64,000 nucleotides of DNA from Streptomyces sp. HB132. GTDB lineage: Bacteria; Actinomycetota; Actinomycetes; Streptomycetales; Streptomycetaceae. The position numbers and the translations under genes were made by a program. The first letter of the stretch is position 1; every line of letters begins with the position of its first letter. The notes beneath the pieces were generated by a model. That model was not told the origin of the DNA. It worked only from the letters and a program-made list of their open reading frames with translations, and ran no database searches. The stretch covers positions 124,001 to 188,000 of the forward strand of contig NZ_JAFBGA010000012.1 of assembly GCF_016909575.1 (NCBI RefSeq), read 5' to 3'. Of this stretch, positions 50,496 to 59,112 are shown one piece after another.

Positions 50496-50903
50496 ATGGC
50501 CAAGTACCTGCTGCTCAAGCACTACCGCGGCGCTCCGGCCCCGGCCAACGACGTCCCCATGGACCGGTGGACACCGGAGGAGATCTCGGCCCACATCCAG
50601 TACATGAACGACTTCGCGGCCGGCCTGGAGAAGACGGGCGAGTTCGTCGACGGCCAGGCCCTCGCCCCCGAGGGGGCGTGGGTCCGCTACGACGGCGAGG
50701 GGCGCCCACCGGTCACCGACGGACCGTTCGCGGAGACGAAGGACCTCATCGCCGGCTGGATGATCATCGACGTCGACAGTTACGAGCGCGCCGTCGAGCT
50801 GGCCGGGGAGCTGTCGGCCGCACCCGGGGCGGGCGGCAAACCGATCCACGAGTGGCTGGAAGTACGCCCGTTCCTGACCGCGTCGCACACCATCACGGAG
50901 TGA
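50496..50903 (+). CDS. DGPF-domain (YCII-related) protein
   Basis: 135 aa with the ferredoxin-like YCII fold. MAKYLLLKHYRGAP opens the protein, and PPVTDGPFAETKDLIAG contains the namesake DGPF motif. GAGGAGG is well placed upstream of ATG 50496. Its stop overlaps the sigma factor start (GTGA). DGPF proteins are the standard genomic partners and targets of ECF42 sigma factors; their biochemical role is not established. Confidence 0.9.
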   Translation: MAKYLLLKHYRGAPAPANDVPMDRWTPEEISAHIQYMNDFAAGLEKTGEFVDGQALAPEGAWVRYDGEGRPPVTDGPFAETKDLIAGWMIIDVDSYERAVELAGELSAAPGAGGKPIHEWLEVRPFLTASHTITE

Positions 50904-52057
50904 CCTTGCCGATCGACGAGGCGCTGCTCAGGAGCCTCACGCCGAGCGTGCTCGGCATCCTCGTCCGCCGCGGAGCTGACTTCGCGGCGGCCGAGGACGC
51001 CGTGCAGGAAGCACTCGTCGAGACGCTCCGCGGCGGGCCGGCCGACCCGCCGCGGGACACGAAGGGCTGGCTGGTCACCGTGGCCTGGCGCAAGTTCCTC
51101 GACGCGACGCGTTCCGACGCCGCCCGCCGCCGGCGTGAGGACCGCGTGGAGGAGGAGCCGCCGCCCGGGCCCGCGCCCGCAGTGGACGACACCCTCCAGC
51201 TCTACTTCCTGTGCGGTCACCCCTCGCTGACGCCCTCGTCCGCGGTCGCGCTCACGCTGCGCGCCGTCGGCGGGCTGACCACCCGCCAGATCGCACAGGC
51301 CTACCTGGTGCCCGAGGCGACCATGGCGCAGCGCATCAGCCGGGCGAAACGCACGGTGTCCGGCGTGCGGTTCGATCGGCCCGGCGATGTCGCGACCGTG
51401 CTACGCGTCCTCTACCTGGTCTTCAACGAGGGCTACTCCGGTGACGTGGACCTCGCCTCCGAGGCCATCCGGCTCACCCGTCAGCTCGCGGCCGTCATCG
51501 ACCACCCCGAGGTGGCAGGGCTGCTCGCCCTCATGCTGCTCCACCACGCCCGGCGTGCCGCCCGGACGGCGCCCGACGGCAGCCTGGTGCCGCTCGCCGA
51601 GCAGGACCGCGGCCGGTGGGACACCGTGTCGATCGCCGAGGGGGTCGGCATCCTCCAGGCCGCCCTCGCCCGCGACCGGCTGGGCGAGTTCCAGGCTCAG
51701 GCCGCCATCGCGGCACTCCACGCCGACGCACTCACCGCCGAGGAGACCGACTGGGTGCAGATCGTCGAGTGGTACGACGAGCTCGCGCACCTGACCGACA
51801 GCCCGGTCGTCCGGCTCAACCGCGCGGTCGCCGTCGGGGAGGCCGACGGGCCGCGCGCCGGTCTGGCCGCGCTTGCGCCGCTGGACGCCTCTCTGCCCCG
51901 CCACACCGCGGTGGCCGCGTACCTCCACGAGCGCGACGGCGACCTCGCGACGGCGGCACGGCTTTACGCCGAGGCGGCCCACAAGGCACCCGACCTCGCC
52001 GAACGCGACCACCTGACGCGCCAGGCCGCCCGGCTCAATGCCCACCGGCCCTGGTGA
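50900..52057 (+). CDS. ECF42-type RNA polymerase sigma factor with C-terminal extension
   Basis: 385 aa. The sigma-2 region (RRGADFAAAEDAVQEALVET) and sigma-4 region (LTTRQIAQAYLVPEATMAQR) are followed by about 200 residues of helical, TPR-like extension (DLATAARLYAEAAHKAPDLA). Length, extension and the coupled DGPF gene identify the ECF42 group. These lack a classical anti-sigma factor, and the extension is needed for activity. GTG 50900 overlaps the previous stop; TTG two codons later is an alternative. Confidence 0.9.
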   Translation: MTLPIDEALLRSLTPSVLGILVRRGADFAAAEDAVQEALVETLRGGPADPPRDTKGWLVTVAWRKFLDATRSDAARRRREDRVEEEPPPGPAPAVDDTLQLYFLCGHPSLTPSSAVALTLRAVGGLTTRQIAQAYLVPEATMAQRISRAKRTVSGVRFDRPGDVATVLRVLYLVFNEGYSGDVDLASEAIRLTRQLAAVIDHPEVAGLLALMLLHHARRAARTAPDGSLVPLAEQDRGRWDTVSIAEGVGILQAALARDRLGEFQAQAAIAALHADALTAEETDWVQIVEWYDELAHLTDSPVVRLNRAVAVGEADGPRAGLAALAPLDASLPRHTAVAAYLHERDGDLATAARLYAEAAHKAPDLAERDHLTRQAARLNAHRPW

Positions 52058-52123
52058 ACGACCACGGCCGAATCGGTCCGGCGGTCGTCCACGCCCGCTG
52101 CCACGGCCTTGCGTCCGGGCCCG

Positions 52124-52546
52124 TCACACTTTCACGCCCGGCCGACGAGACCGCGTGAACGCGCACCACACGATCTTGCCGGGGTCCCGCTCCCCCACGC
52201 CCCACCGATCGGCGAGCGCGTCGACGAGCACCAGCCCACGCCCCGACTCCCCGTCGGGCCGCCGCACCGCAGGCACCCCGCCTCCGCTGTCGTGCACCTC
52301 CACCCTCAGCACGCACCCCTCCGCCTCCAGCCGCAGCCGGACCAGATACCCACGCCCCGGCGGCACCCCGTGCAGCAGCGCGTTGGTCGCCAGCTCACTC
52401 ACGCATACCAGCACGTCATCGACCCGCGCCCGGAACCCCCAGTCAGTCACGGCCTCGCGCGTGAACTCCCGCACCGCAGCGACCGAGCGGCGTTCACGCC
52501 GGCAGAAGCGCTCACGGAGCAGCGGGAGTTGCATCGTCTCGTTCAT
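52124..52546 (-). CDS. ATP-binding HATPase_c protein (anti-sigma-like)
   Basis: 140 aa. VDDVLVCVSELATNALLHGV is the N-box, LRVEVHDSGGGVPAV the G1 box, and ESGRGLVLVDALADRWGV the G2 box. Short stand-alone HATPases of this kind are very numerous in Streptomyces and frequently lie next to XRE/DUF397 pairs, as here, where one is divergent. Partner and target are unknown. Confidence 0.87.
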   Translation of the reverse strand: MNETMQLPLLRERFCRRERRSVAAVREFTREAVTDWGFRARVDDVLVCVSELATNALLHGVPPGRGYLVRLRLEAEGCVLRVEVHDSGGGVPAVRRPDGESGRGLVLVDALADRWGVGERDPGKIVWCAFTRSRRPGVKV

Positions 52547-52659
52547 GGGACGAGCGTCACTCTGTGTGCCTATCGTTCAGCAGTAGGTGAGCACGTACAG
52601 ATCTCTTGTACGGGTCGCCGACGTGTGAAGTACGCACCAGGGCGGGGAGGCCGCACCGT

Positions 52660-53481
52660 ATGCACCCCAGGAATCGGCAGCGCAGGAACGCGTCCGCCAT
52701 GAAGCTCGTCGGCAAGCTGGTCGGCCTGTTCCGCGTCGCGGCGGACCTGACCCAGGCCCAGCTAGCGGACCGGGCAGCCGTACAGGTGGAGACGATCGCC
52801 TCCATCGAACAGGGCCGCCGCACATTGCTACCCGACCTGGCCCGGCGCCTGGACGCGCTGCTGGACACGAAGGGGGCGCTGGAGACGGCGGTGGACAACA
52901 TGCCGGAGGTGGACCTGATCCCGGCTTGGGCGGAGACGTTCATCGACCTGGAACGTGAAGCCCTCGCTCTTTCCTTCTACGAGAACCAAGTCCTGCCGGG
53001 CCTGCTCCAGAGGGAGGACTATGCCCGCGCAGTCTTCGGCAGCCGAGTCCCCGCGTTCTCCGAAGACGAGATCGATACCCAGGTAGCCACGCGACTGGCC
53101 CGACAGAGCATCCTCCGCAGCAGCATTCCACCATCTGTCAGCTTCATCATCGCCGAAGCTGTGTTGCTGGACCGGCTCGGTGGCGACGAAGTCAGGAGGA
53201 ACGCCGTGCGGCATCTGCGGCAGTGCTCGACCCTGCCCGGCATCACTATTCAGATCATGCCCGTCGGGCGACAATCGCACGCCGCGCTTGACGGCCCATT
53301 CGTGCTCCTGGAGACGCCGGATCACCAGCATCTCGGGTATGCCGAGACCCAACGTGGCAGTCAGCTCATTTCCGATCCTGACGAGGTCAGCATCCTGTCT
53401 CAGAGATATGCGATGCTGCGGACGCAAGCCCTGAATGCTGAGGACACCACGGGCCTGCTGGATCGGATGCTAGGAGACTGA
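52660..53481 (+). CDS. XRE-family regulator with DUF5753 domain
   Basis: 273 aa. The HTH (LTQAQLADRAAVQVETIASI) is near residues 30-65. The DUF5753 ligand-like domain occupies the rest (SFYENQVLPGLLQREDYARA, PGITIQIMPVG). GGGGAGG lies 9 nt before ATG 52660; ATG 52699 is another candidate. Such proteins pair with DUF397 partners, as here. Relatives include BldB-partner-like and abaA-type regulators affecting development and antibiotic production. Confidence 0.88.
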   Translation: MHPRNRQRRNASAMKLVGKLVGLFRVAADLTQAQLADRAAVQVETIASIEQGRRTLLPDLARRLDALLDTKGALETAVDNMPEVDLIPAWAETFIDLEREALALSFYENQVLPGLLQREDYARAVFGSRVPAFSEDEIDTQVATRLARQSILRSSIPPSVSFIIAEAVLLDRLGGDEVRRNAVRHLRQCSTLPGITIQIMPVGRQSHAALDGPFVLLETPDHQHLGYAETQRGSQLISDPDEVSILSQRYAMLRTQALNAEDTTGLLDRMLGD

Positions 53482-53723
53482 TGAGCACCGCACTGACGTG
53501 GTTCAAGTCCAGCTACAGCGGCAGCGACGGCGGCAACTGCCTCGAAGTCGCTTACGACTGGCGCAAGTCCAGCTACAGCGGCAGCGACGGCGGCGAGTGT
53601 ATCGAAGTCGCCGCACACCCCGCCGCCGTCCACGTCCGCGATTCCAAGGACCCCGAAGGCCCCACCTTCACCGTCGCGCCCACCGCTTGGTCGGCCTTCG
53701 CCGTGTTCGCGGCCCGGAGCTGA
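53481..53723 (+). CDS. DUF397 protein with internal duplication
   Basis: 80 aa; its ATG overlaps the stop of the XRE gene. The DUF397 opening motif occurs twice: WFKSSYSGSDGGNCLEVA at residue 7 and WRKSSYSGSDGGECIEVA at residue 27. The usual end HVRDSKDPEGPTFTVAP follows. A normal DUF397 protein of about 60 residues has one copy. DUF397 proteins bind or modulate their XRE partner, probably as a toxin-antitoxin-like or regulatory pair. Confidence 0.9.
   Translation: MSTALTWFKSSYSGSDGGNCLEVAYDWRKSSYSGSDGGECIEVAAHPAAVHVRDSKDPEGPTFTVAPTAWSAFAVFAARS
53504..53612 (+). repeat. 60-bp tandem duplication within the DUF397 gene
   Basis: 31 bp are identical at 53504-53534 and 53564-53594, with further matches (TCGAAGTCGC) in phase. 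The unit is 60 bp, or 20 codons. The near-identity suggests a recent slippage or unequal crossover event. Confidence 0.85.
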
Positions 53724-53739
53724 CCGGACGGGCAGGCGT

Positions 53740-54708
53740 TCAGGGGGCTTTGAGCAGGTCGCGAAGCTCGGCGACGTAGGTACGCACGTCCCGTTCGGCA
53801 GGCAGTTCGGCGGGGGCCTCCGGCGCCCCCTCATCCGGCTGCCTACAGACGCGGCAGAGGCCATCAGGAAGGGCCTCGGCGCGACCGGGCACACCGCACT
53901 TGGTGCACTCCATCATCACCCGCCCGACCGGCGTACCGGGTGCGGGCGGCACCGGGGTAACGGACACCTGGGGCGGGATCTTGTCCGTGAGACGGCGGCG
54001 GACGAGGCCGACCGGTGAGCCGACCCCGGCGGGAAGCCCGGCGACCAGAGCCTGCACGAGGTATTCGGCGTCCACTCCGCGCGTGAACCACTCGGCGGCC
54101 ATCGGCTCCAGGACCGCACAGTCGGCGGCGGAGAGCGCCAGCCGGGCATCAACGCGGCCGAGTTGCGCCAGGGCCGCGTACGCGGGTGAGTGTCCTTCCG
54201 CGACCGGCTTCCGCTCCTGCGCCCTCTGCTCGGGCACGACCGGGGCTGCGGCAGGGGCAACAGGGGTAACGACCGCCACGAGCTCGGGCACGGCCGCCCG
54301 CTGGACCTCGGCAGCCATCAGCGCGCCCCACCACTCGTTGTCGCGCGCGGTGCGGGACCAGAACGTGCGGAAGACCCAGCGCACTTGGCCGCCCTCGCCG
54401 GTCACCAGGCAGCGCACACGGCGCAGATACCCAGCGACGGACAAGGCTTTCAGAGCCGTCCCGACCGCCTGCTGACCGTAGAGCGGCAACTGCTTGGCCA
54501 GCCCCTTGACGTCCATCGCCGCGCCCTCGGGGAGCTGGTCGATGAACCCGGCGATGTTCCGCTCCCGCAGCGGCAGCAGCATGAAGTCGTCGGCGCGACG
54601 CGGCTGTTGGTCCGGCGCGGATCGCTTGCCGTAGCCGGGACTGGCCATCGGATACGGGCGCGAGGAGGCGGGGGCGCTCGGGGCGGAGCTAAGGTGCTGG
54701 ATAGCCAC
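53740..54708 (-). CDS. MarR-like winged-helix protein with C-terminal zinc ribbon
   Basis: 322 aa from GTG 54708, where homologues I recall begin (VAIQHLSSAPSAPAS); longer or shorter starts at 54825 and 54648 are possible. Residues about 40-130 form a winged helix (MDVKGLAKQLPLYGQQAVGT, VAGYLRRVRCLVTGEGGQV). A Pro/Ala-rich linker and a helical middle part (VLEPMAAEWFTRGVDAEYLV) follow. Near the end, CTKCGVPGRAEALPDGLCRVC is a treble-clef-like CxxC..CxxC zinc site. The architecture is widespread in Streptomyces accessory regions. Its target is unknown. Confidence 0.75.
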   Translation of the reverse strand: MAIQHLSSAPSAPASSRPYPMASPGYGKRSAPDQQPRRADDFMLLPLRERNIAGFIDQLPEGAAMDVKGLAKQLPLYGQQAVGTALKALSVAGYLRRVRCLVTGEGGQVRWVFRTFWSRTARDNEWWGALMAAEVQRAAVPELVAVVTPVAPAAAPVVPEQRAQERKPVAEGHSPAYAALAQLGRVDARLALSAADCAVLEPMAAEWFTRGVDAEYLVQALVAGLPAGVGSPVGLVRRRLTDKIPPQVSVTPVPPAPGTPVGRVMMECTKCGVPGRAEALPDGLCRVCRQPDEGAPEAPAELPAERDVRTYVAELRDLLKAP

Positions 54709-55129
54709 GGGATCGCTCTTCTCGATCTTGGGGTGAGACCCCGGCCTGGTGTTGCTAGCACCGCGTCGGGGTCGTTCTGTTTCCGCACCGTAAGCAGTCG
54801 CCACACTCCGCTGCAAGTCGGTCACGATTAGTCATACTTGCTGATCGTGACGGGTCAGGGAGGTAGGGGAGGTTTACCCAAACCCTCTTCTCCCTACCGG
54901 GTAGAAGAAGGCGCTCGAATCCCGAAGCCCGCATCTCGCCGCCCGAGTCCCGAAGCTCAAGCATCGGGCCGACGCTTCCCGAACGTCCCCCGGGAGAGTG
55001 AACACGCCTCTCCCGACGCTCGCCCCTCGAAGCCCGAGCTTCGAGCACCGGCGTCAGGTCATCGCCTCGTGACAGCCGGAAGCGGGCCACGACCTCTCGT
55101 GACCCGCCTCCAAGACTCCGCGCCGGGCC
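54709..55129. other. Intergenic stretch with hairpins and CCCGAAGC-like repeats
   Basis: About 420 bases without a convincing gene. Near 54850-54905, GGTAGGGGAGG pairs imperfectly with CCCTCTTCTCCCTACC, and CTACCGGGTAG is a palindrome. From 54918 to 55040 short elements such as CCCGAAGC and CTCGAAGC recur in both orientations. It may be a terminator cluster for hemB and promoter DNA for the zinc-ribbon gene. Confidence 0.4.
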
Positions 55130-56125
55130 TCAGCGCCCGAGCTTCTGCGCGACCTCCGTCGCCCAGTACGTCAGGATCATCCGCGCACCCGCGCGTCGGA
55201 TGCCCGTCAGACTCTCCAGGATGGCCGCGTCCCGGTCGATCCAGCCCTTCTCCGCAGCGGCCTCGATCATCGAGTACTCGCCGCTGATCTGGTACGCCGC
55301 TACCGGCACGTCCACCGACTCGGCGACCTTCGCGAGGATGTCCAGGTACGGACCGGCGGGCTTGACCATGACCATGTCCGCGCCCTCCTCCAGGTCGAGC
55401 GCCAGCTCACGCATCGACTCGCGGACGTTCGCCGGGTCCTGCTGGTACGTCTTGCGGTCGCCCTTGAGCGAGGAACCGACGGCCTCGCGGAACGGACCGT
55501 AGAAGGCCGAGGAGTACTTCGCGGTGTAGGCGAGGATCGACACGTCCTCGTGCCCCGTCTGGTCCAGCGCGTCGCGGATCACCCCGACCTGGCCGTCCAT
55601 CATGCCGCTGGGACCCACCACATGGGCGCCCGCGTCCGCCTGGACCTGGGCCATCTCGGCGTACCGCTCCAGCGTCGCGTCGTTGTCCACCCGGCCGTCG
55701 TCGGTCAGCACCCCGCAGTGGCCGTGATCGGTGTACTCGTCCAGACAGAGGTCGGACATGATCACCAGGTCGTCCCCGACCTCCTCCCGCACCGCCCGCA
55801 GAGCCACCTGGAGAATGCCCTCCGGGTCGGTGCCCGCCGCGCCCCGGGCATCCTTCTTCTCGTCCAGCGGGACCCCGAAGAGCATGATCCCCGAGACGCC
55901 CGCCGCGACCGCGTCGACTGCGGCCTTCCGCAGCGTGTCCAGGGTGTGCTGCTGCACGCCCGGCATGGCCGAGATGGCGACCGGCGCGTCGATTCCCTCG
56001 CGTACGAACGCGGGCAGGATCAGGTTCGCCGGGTCGAGCCGGGTCTCGGCCACCATGCGCCGCATGACGGGGGTCGTCCGCAGCCGGCGGGGCCGCGAGC
56101 CGGGGAAGTTTCCGTACTCAGTCAT
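55130..56125 (-). CDS. hemB: Porphobilinogen synthase (delta-aminolevulinate dehydratase)
   Basis: 331 aa. It condenses two 5-aminolevulinate molecules to porphobilinogen. The two active-site lysines are in ILAYTAKYSSAFYGPF and DMVMVKPAGPYLDI. The metal loop reads MSDLCLDEYTDHGHCG, with the middle cysteine of the zinc type replaced by Asp, so metal use may be Mg-like or mixed. ATG 56125 is the clear start. It lies near the other heme genes but in its own transcription unit. Confidence 0.95.
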   Translation of the reverse strand: MTEYGNFPGSRPRRLRTTPVMRRMVAETRLDPANLILPAFVREGIDAPVAISAMPGVQQHTLDTLRKAAVDAVAAGVSGIMLFGVPLDEKKDARGAAGTDPEGILQVALRAVREEVGDDLVIMSDLCLDEYTDHGHCGVLTDDGRVDNDATLERYAEMAQVQADAGAHVVGPSGMMDGQVGVIRDALDQTGHEDVSILAYTAKYSSAFYGPFREAVGSSLKGDRKTYQQDPANVRESMRELALDLEEGADMVMVKPAGPYLDILAKVAESVDVPVAAYQISGEYSMIEAAAEKGWIDRDAAILESLTGIRRAGARMILTYWATEVAQKLGR

Positions 56126-56279
56126 CCTTCGAGACTAGACCCGCACACATCGGCGGTTTACCGACAGCCGGGCCGGAAAAACCGGCCTCGGGGCGACCGG
56201 CTCGCTCCCGCTCTTCCCTGAGGCGGGGTGATTACCTCATCGCCGAGCGCCTAAAAATCTATGGCGCCCAGAGTAGACA

Positions 56280-56945
56280 TTGGGTGGTGGCGTGGTTATG
56301 GTTTATCTCGTAGCCCAGAGAGACAGCAGGGCCTGGCAGAGATGAACTGCCGGTCAGCAGTACCGCAGTTGCAGTTCGCATGACGGTGCGGTGGTGGAGT
56401 TCCGAAGCCAGGGCTTTCGCAGGACGGCGACGGGACTGACGACCGGACCGGGTGGCCCGTAGTGATGAGGGGCCGCCGCCAGCAGTACCGCGGTTCACGA
56501 AGTAGCAGTGTGCAAGTGCAGTTCGTCGTACCCAGCAGTGAAGTCAACGAGCAGCACCTCGGTGAAGGCGTCGGCTGCGGACGCGCGCACCGGGAGGTTC
56601 GGCAGTGGGGTTCCAAGCCAGAGCAGACGCAGGACGGGCGACGGGGCTGGCTGCCGGAGAGGGGCGCCGACACGGGCCCCGGCGACACCAGCAGTACGAA
56701 AGTGATTGATCCCAGAGGGAAGAACGGAGGAGCAGACGCCATCAGGATCGCCCGGGCGGAAAGCCTGAGCCCGGGTACCGCAGGACATCGATAGTGAGGT
56801 GGTCTCCGGTCAAGCAACCGCGATCCCCGCAACCCCGACAGCACTCAGGTCGGGCCCGCGGAAACAGAGGGCCGGCGCAGTATCAGGGCCGGCAGATGGT
56901 GTAGCAGTTCCTTCGGGGCCCTGGTGCCAATGGCACCAGGGCCCC
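56280..56945 (+). ncRNA. Candidate structured leader RNA upstream of the MerR-like gene
   Basis: Between the divergent hemB gene and the MerR-like gene are about 840 bases with no credible protein-coding content on either strand. The best plus-strand frame (56462-56794) has poor GC3. The plus strand is purine-rich and carries degenerate repeats: CAGCAGTACCGC at 56357 and 56480, CAGCAGTACGA near 56689, and the block TTCCGAAGCCAGGGC (56400) versus TTCCAAGCCAGAGC (56610), each followed by GCAGGACGG. A possible promoter is TTGGGT (56280) with TATCTC 18 nt later. It ends in a perfect hairpin before the gene. A long regulatory leader or separate small RNA is inferred. Confidence 0.45.
56915..56945 (+). 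terminator. Perfect hairpin (terminator or attenuator) before the MerR-like gene
   Basis: GGGGCCCTGGTGCC and GGCACCAGGGCCCC form a 14-bp stem with an AAT loop, ending 25 nt before the ATG and 16 nt before its Shine-Dalgarno. No T-run follows. It could end the upstream RNA or attenuate the gene. Confidence 0.7.
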
Positions 56946-56970
56946 TCCACGCGTTCCACAGAGAGGTGAG

Positions 56971-57309
56971 ATGACAGCAGACGACTCGTTCGGCCGTCTC
57001 GACGACGACGACTACCCCGCCTACACCATGGGCCGGGCCGCGGAGATGCTCGGAACCACCCAGGGCTTCCTGCGCGCCATCGGCGAAGCCCGCCTCATCA
57101 CCCCGCTCCGCTCCCCCGGCGGCCACCGCCGCTACTCCCGCTACCAACTGCGCATCGCCGCACGCGCCCGAGAACTCGTCGACCAGGGCACGCCCATCGA
57201 GTCCGCCTGCCGCATCATCATCCTCGAGGACCAACTCGAAGAAGCGCAGCGCATCAACGCCGAGTTCCGCCGCACCGCGGAATCGACGGACTCCACCACC
57301 GCACCCTGA
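56971..57309 (+). CDS. Small MerR-type helix-turn-helix regulator
   Basis: 112 aa. After an acidic start (DDSFGRLDDDDYPA), YTMGRAAEMLGTTQGFLRAI is the HTH and ITPLRSPGGHRRYSRYQL the MerR wing with its conserved GGHRRYS. A short C-terminal helix (IILEDQLEEAQRINAEFRRT) may dimerise it. It lacks the effector domain of full MerR proteins, as in BldC-like small regulators. AGAGG lies just before ATG 56971. Its position next to heme genes is suggestive, but the target is unknown. Confidence 0.88.
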   Translation: MTADDSFGRLDDDDYPAYTMGRAAEMLGTTQGFLRAIGEARLITPLRSPGGHRRYSRYQLRIAARARELVDQGTPIESACRIIILEDQLEEAQRINAEFRRTAESTDSTTAP

Positions 57310-57389
57310 GACGGGCGGACCGACCTCCCTGAGAGCTTGAGGCGGCCCCACCGGCGACCTCACGGACCGGGACCGGGCCCCCACGCAGA

Positions 57390-57424
57390 GGGCCCGGCCG
57401 CTTCACGAAGAAGCGACCGGGCCC
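57390..57424. terminator. Bidirectional terminator hairpin
   Basis: GGGCCCGGCCGCTTC pairs with GAAGCGACCGGGCCC, with one mismatch, around a short ACGA loop. It lies between the convergent MerR-like and hemD genes. Confidence 0.8.
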
Positions 57425-57444
57425 CGCACATCCGTCGACGACCC

Positions 57445-59112
57445 TCAGGTCGTCGTCCGGCGACGCCGCGCACCCGGGCGCCGCTCGCTCGGCCGCGTCA
57501 CCGGGTCACCGGCCTCCTTGGCCGCGTCCCGGCGCTGCGCACCGAAGTCCGCCAGCGCCTGGGCCAGCTTGTGGACCGAGGGCTCCGGGGACAGGACGTC
57601 GACCCGCAGGCCGTGCTCCTCGGCGGTCTTCGCCGTGGCCGGGCCGATGCACGCGATCACCGTCACGTTGTGCGGCTTGCCCGCGATACCGACCAGATTG
57701 CGGACGGTCGAGGACGAGGTGAAGAGCACCGCGTCGAAACCGCCGCCCTTGATGGCCTCCCGGGTCTCGGCCGGCGGCGGCGAGGCGCGGACCGTGCGGT
57801 ACGCGGTGACGTCGTCGACCTCCCAGCCCAGCTCGATGAGCCCGGCCACCAGGGTCTCGGTGGCGATGTCCGCACGCGGCAGGAACACCCGGTCGATCGG
57901 GTCGAAGACCGGGTCGTACGGCGGCCAGTCCTCCAGCAGACCGGCGGCCGACTGCTCACCCGACGGCACCAGGTCCGGCTTCACACCGAAGTCGATCAGA
58001 GCCGCACCGGTCTGCTCACCGACGGCGGCGACCTTGATCCCGGCGAAGGCACGGGCGTCGAGCCCGTACTCCTCGAACTTCTCCCGCACGGCCTTCACCG
58101 CGTTCACCGAGGTGAAGGCGATCCACTCGTAGCGGCCGGTGACCAGGCCCTTGACCGCGCGCTCCATCTGCTGGGGCGTGCGCGGCGGCTCGACGGCGAT
58201 CGTCGGGACCTCGTGCGGCACCGCACCGTAGGAACGCAGCTGGTCGGAGAGCGACGCCGCCTGCTCCTTGGTACGCGGCACGAGCACCTTCCAGCCGAAC
58301 AGCGGCTTGGACTCGAACCACGCGAGCTGGTCGCGCTGGGCGGCGGAGCTGCGCTCCCCGACCACGGCTATGACGGGCTGGTGCCCGTCCGGCGACGGGA
58401 GGACCTTGGCCTGCTTGAGGACCTGGGCGATCGTCCCGAGGGTCGCCGTCCAGGTGCGCTGGCGGGTCGTCGTCCCGGCGATCGTGACCGTGAGCGGGGT
58501 GTCGGGCTTACGCCCGGCGGAGACCAGCTCACCGGCGGCCGCGGCCACCGAGTCGAGCGAAGTGGACACGACGGCCGTCGCATCGCTCGCGCCGACCTCG
58601 GACCAGCAGCGGTCCGAAGCGGTGCGCGCGTCCACGAAGCGCACGTCCGCGCCCTGGGCGTCGCGCAGCGGCACACCGGCGTACGCGGGTACACCGACCG
58701 CGTTCGCGATGCCGGGCACGACCTCGAAAGGCACACCCGCGGCAGCGCAGGCGAGCATCTCGGCGCCCGTGTCGCCGTCCAGGCCGGGGTCGCCCGTGAC
58801 GGCACGCACCACCCGCCTGCCGCCCTTCGCTGCCTCCATGACAAGATTGGCGGCATCCCTGAGGACGGGTACTCCTGCGGGCGTTGACGCCACGTCAACA
58901 ACCGCCATCTCAGGCGTGCTTACCCCTGCCCTTGCATGGCAGCGAACGACGTCGAGAACGTCCGGTTCGGCTACAAGGACGTCCGCGCTCGCAAGCGCCT
59001 CGACGGCGCGCAGAGTCAGCAGTCCGGGGTCGCCGGGACCGGCGCCGAGGAAGGTGACATGCCCTGAGGACAGGACAGGGAAGTCGGATACGACAGGGCC
59101 GGTGGGGCTCAA
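57445..59112 (-). CDS. hemD: Uroporphyrinogen-III synthase fused to a methyltransferase-like domain
   Basis: 555 aa. Residues 15-245 resemble uroporphyrinogen-III C-methyltransferase: VTFLGAGPGDPGLLTLRAVE is well conserved, but the usual GGDPFVFGRGGEE is TGDPGLDGDTGAEM. Residues 265-525 are the HemD synthase domain that closes hydroxymethylbilane to uroporphyrinogen III (WIAFTSVNAVKAVREKFEEY, DAVLFTSSSTVRNLVG). A basic tail ends the protein. A TTG start overlaps the hemC stop by 4 nt; no later start keeps the first domain intact. Fusion is normal in actinobacteria. Synthase activity is likely, methylation doubtful. Confidence 0.9.
   Translation of the reverse strand: MSPTGPVVSDFPVLSSGHVTFLGAGPGDPGLLTLRAVEALASADVLVAEPDVLDVVRCHARAGVSTPEMAVVDVASTPAGVPVLRDAANLVMEAAKGGRRVVRAVTGDPGLDGDTGAEMLACAAAGVPFEVVPGIANAVGVPAYAGVPLRDAQGADVRFVDARTASDRCWSEVGASDATAVVSTSLDSVAAAAGELVSAGRKPDTPLTVTIAGTTTRQRTWTATLGTIAQVLKQAKVLPSPDGHQPVIAVVGERSSAAQRDQLAWFESKPLFGWKVLVPRTKEQAASLSDQLRSYGAVPHEVPTIAVEPPRTPQQMERAVKGLVTGRYEWIAFTSVNAVKAVREKFEEYGLDARAFAGIKVAAVGEQTGAALIDFGVKPDLVPSGEQSAAGLLEDWPPYDPVFDPIDRVFLPRADIATETLVAGLIELGWEVDDVTAYRTVRASPPPAETREAIKGGGFDAVLFTSSSTVRNLVGIAGKPHNVTVIACIGPATAKTAEEHGLRVDVLSPEPSVHKLAQALADFGAQRRDAAKEAGDPVTRPSERRPGARRRRTTT

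Noticed and set aside
56462..56794. A 110-codon plus-strand frame in the leader
   Set aside because: Third-position GC is low and irregular, and there is no recognisable domain or ribosome-binding site, so it is treated as non-coding RNA sequence.
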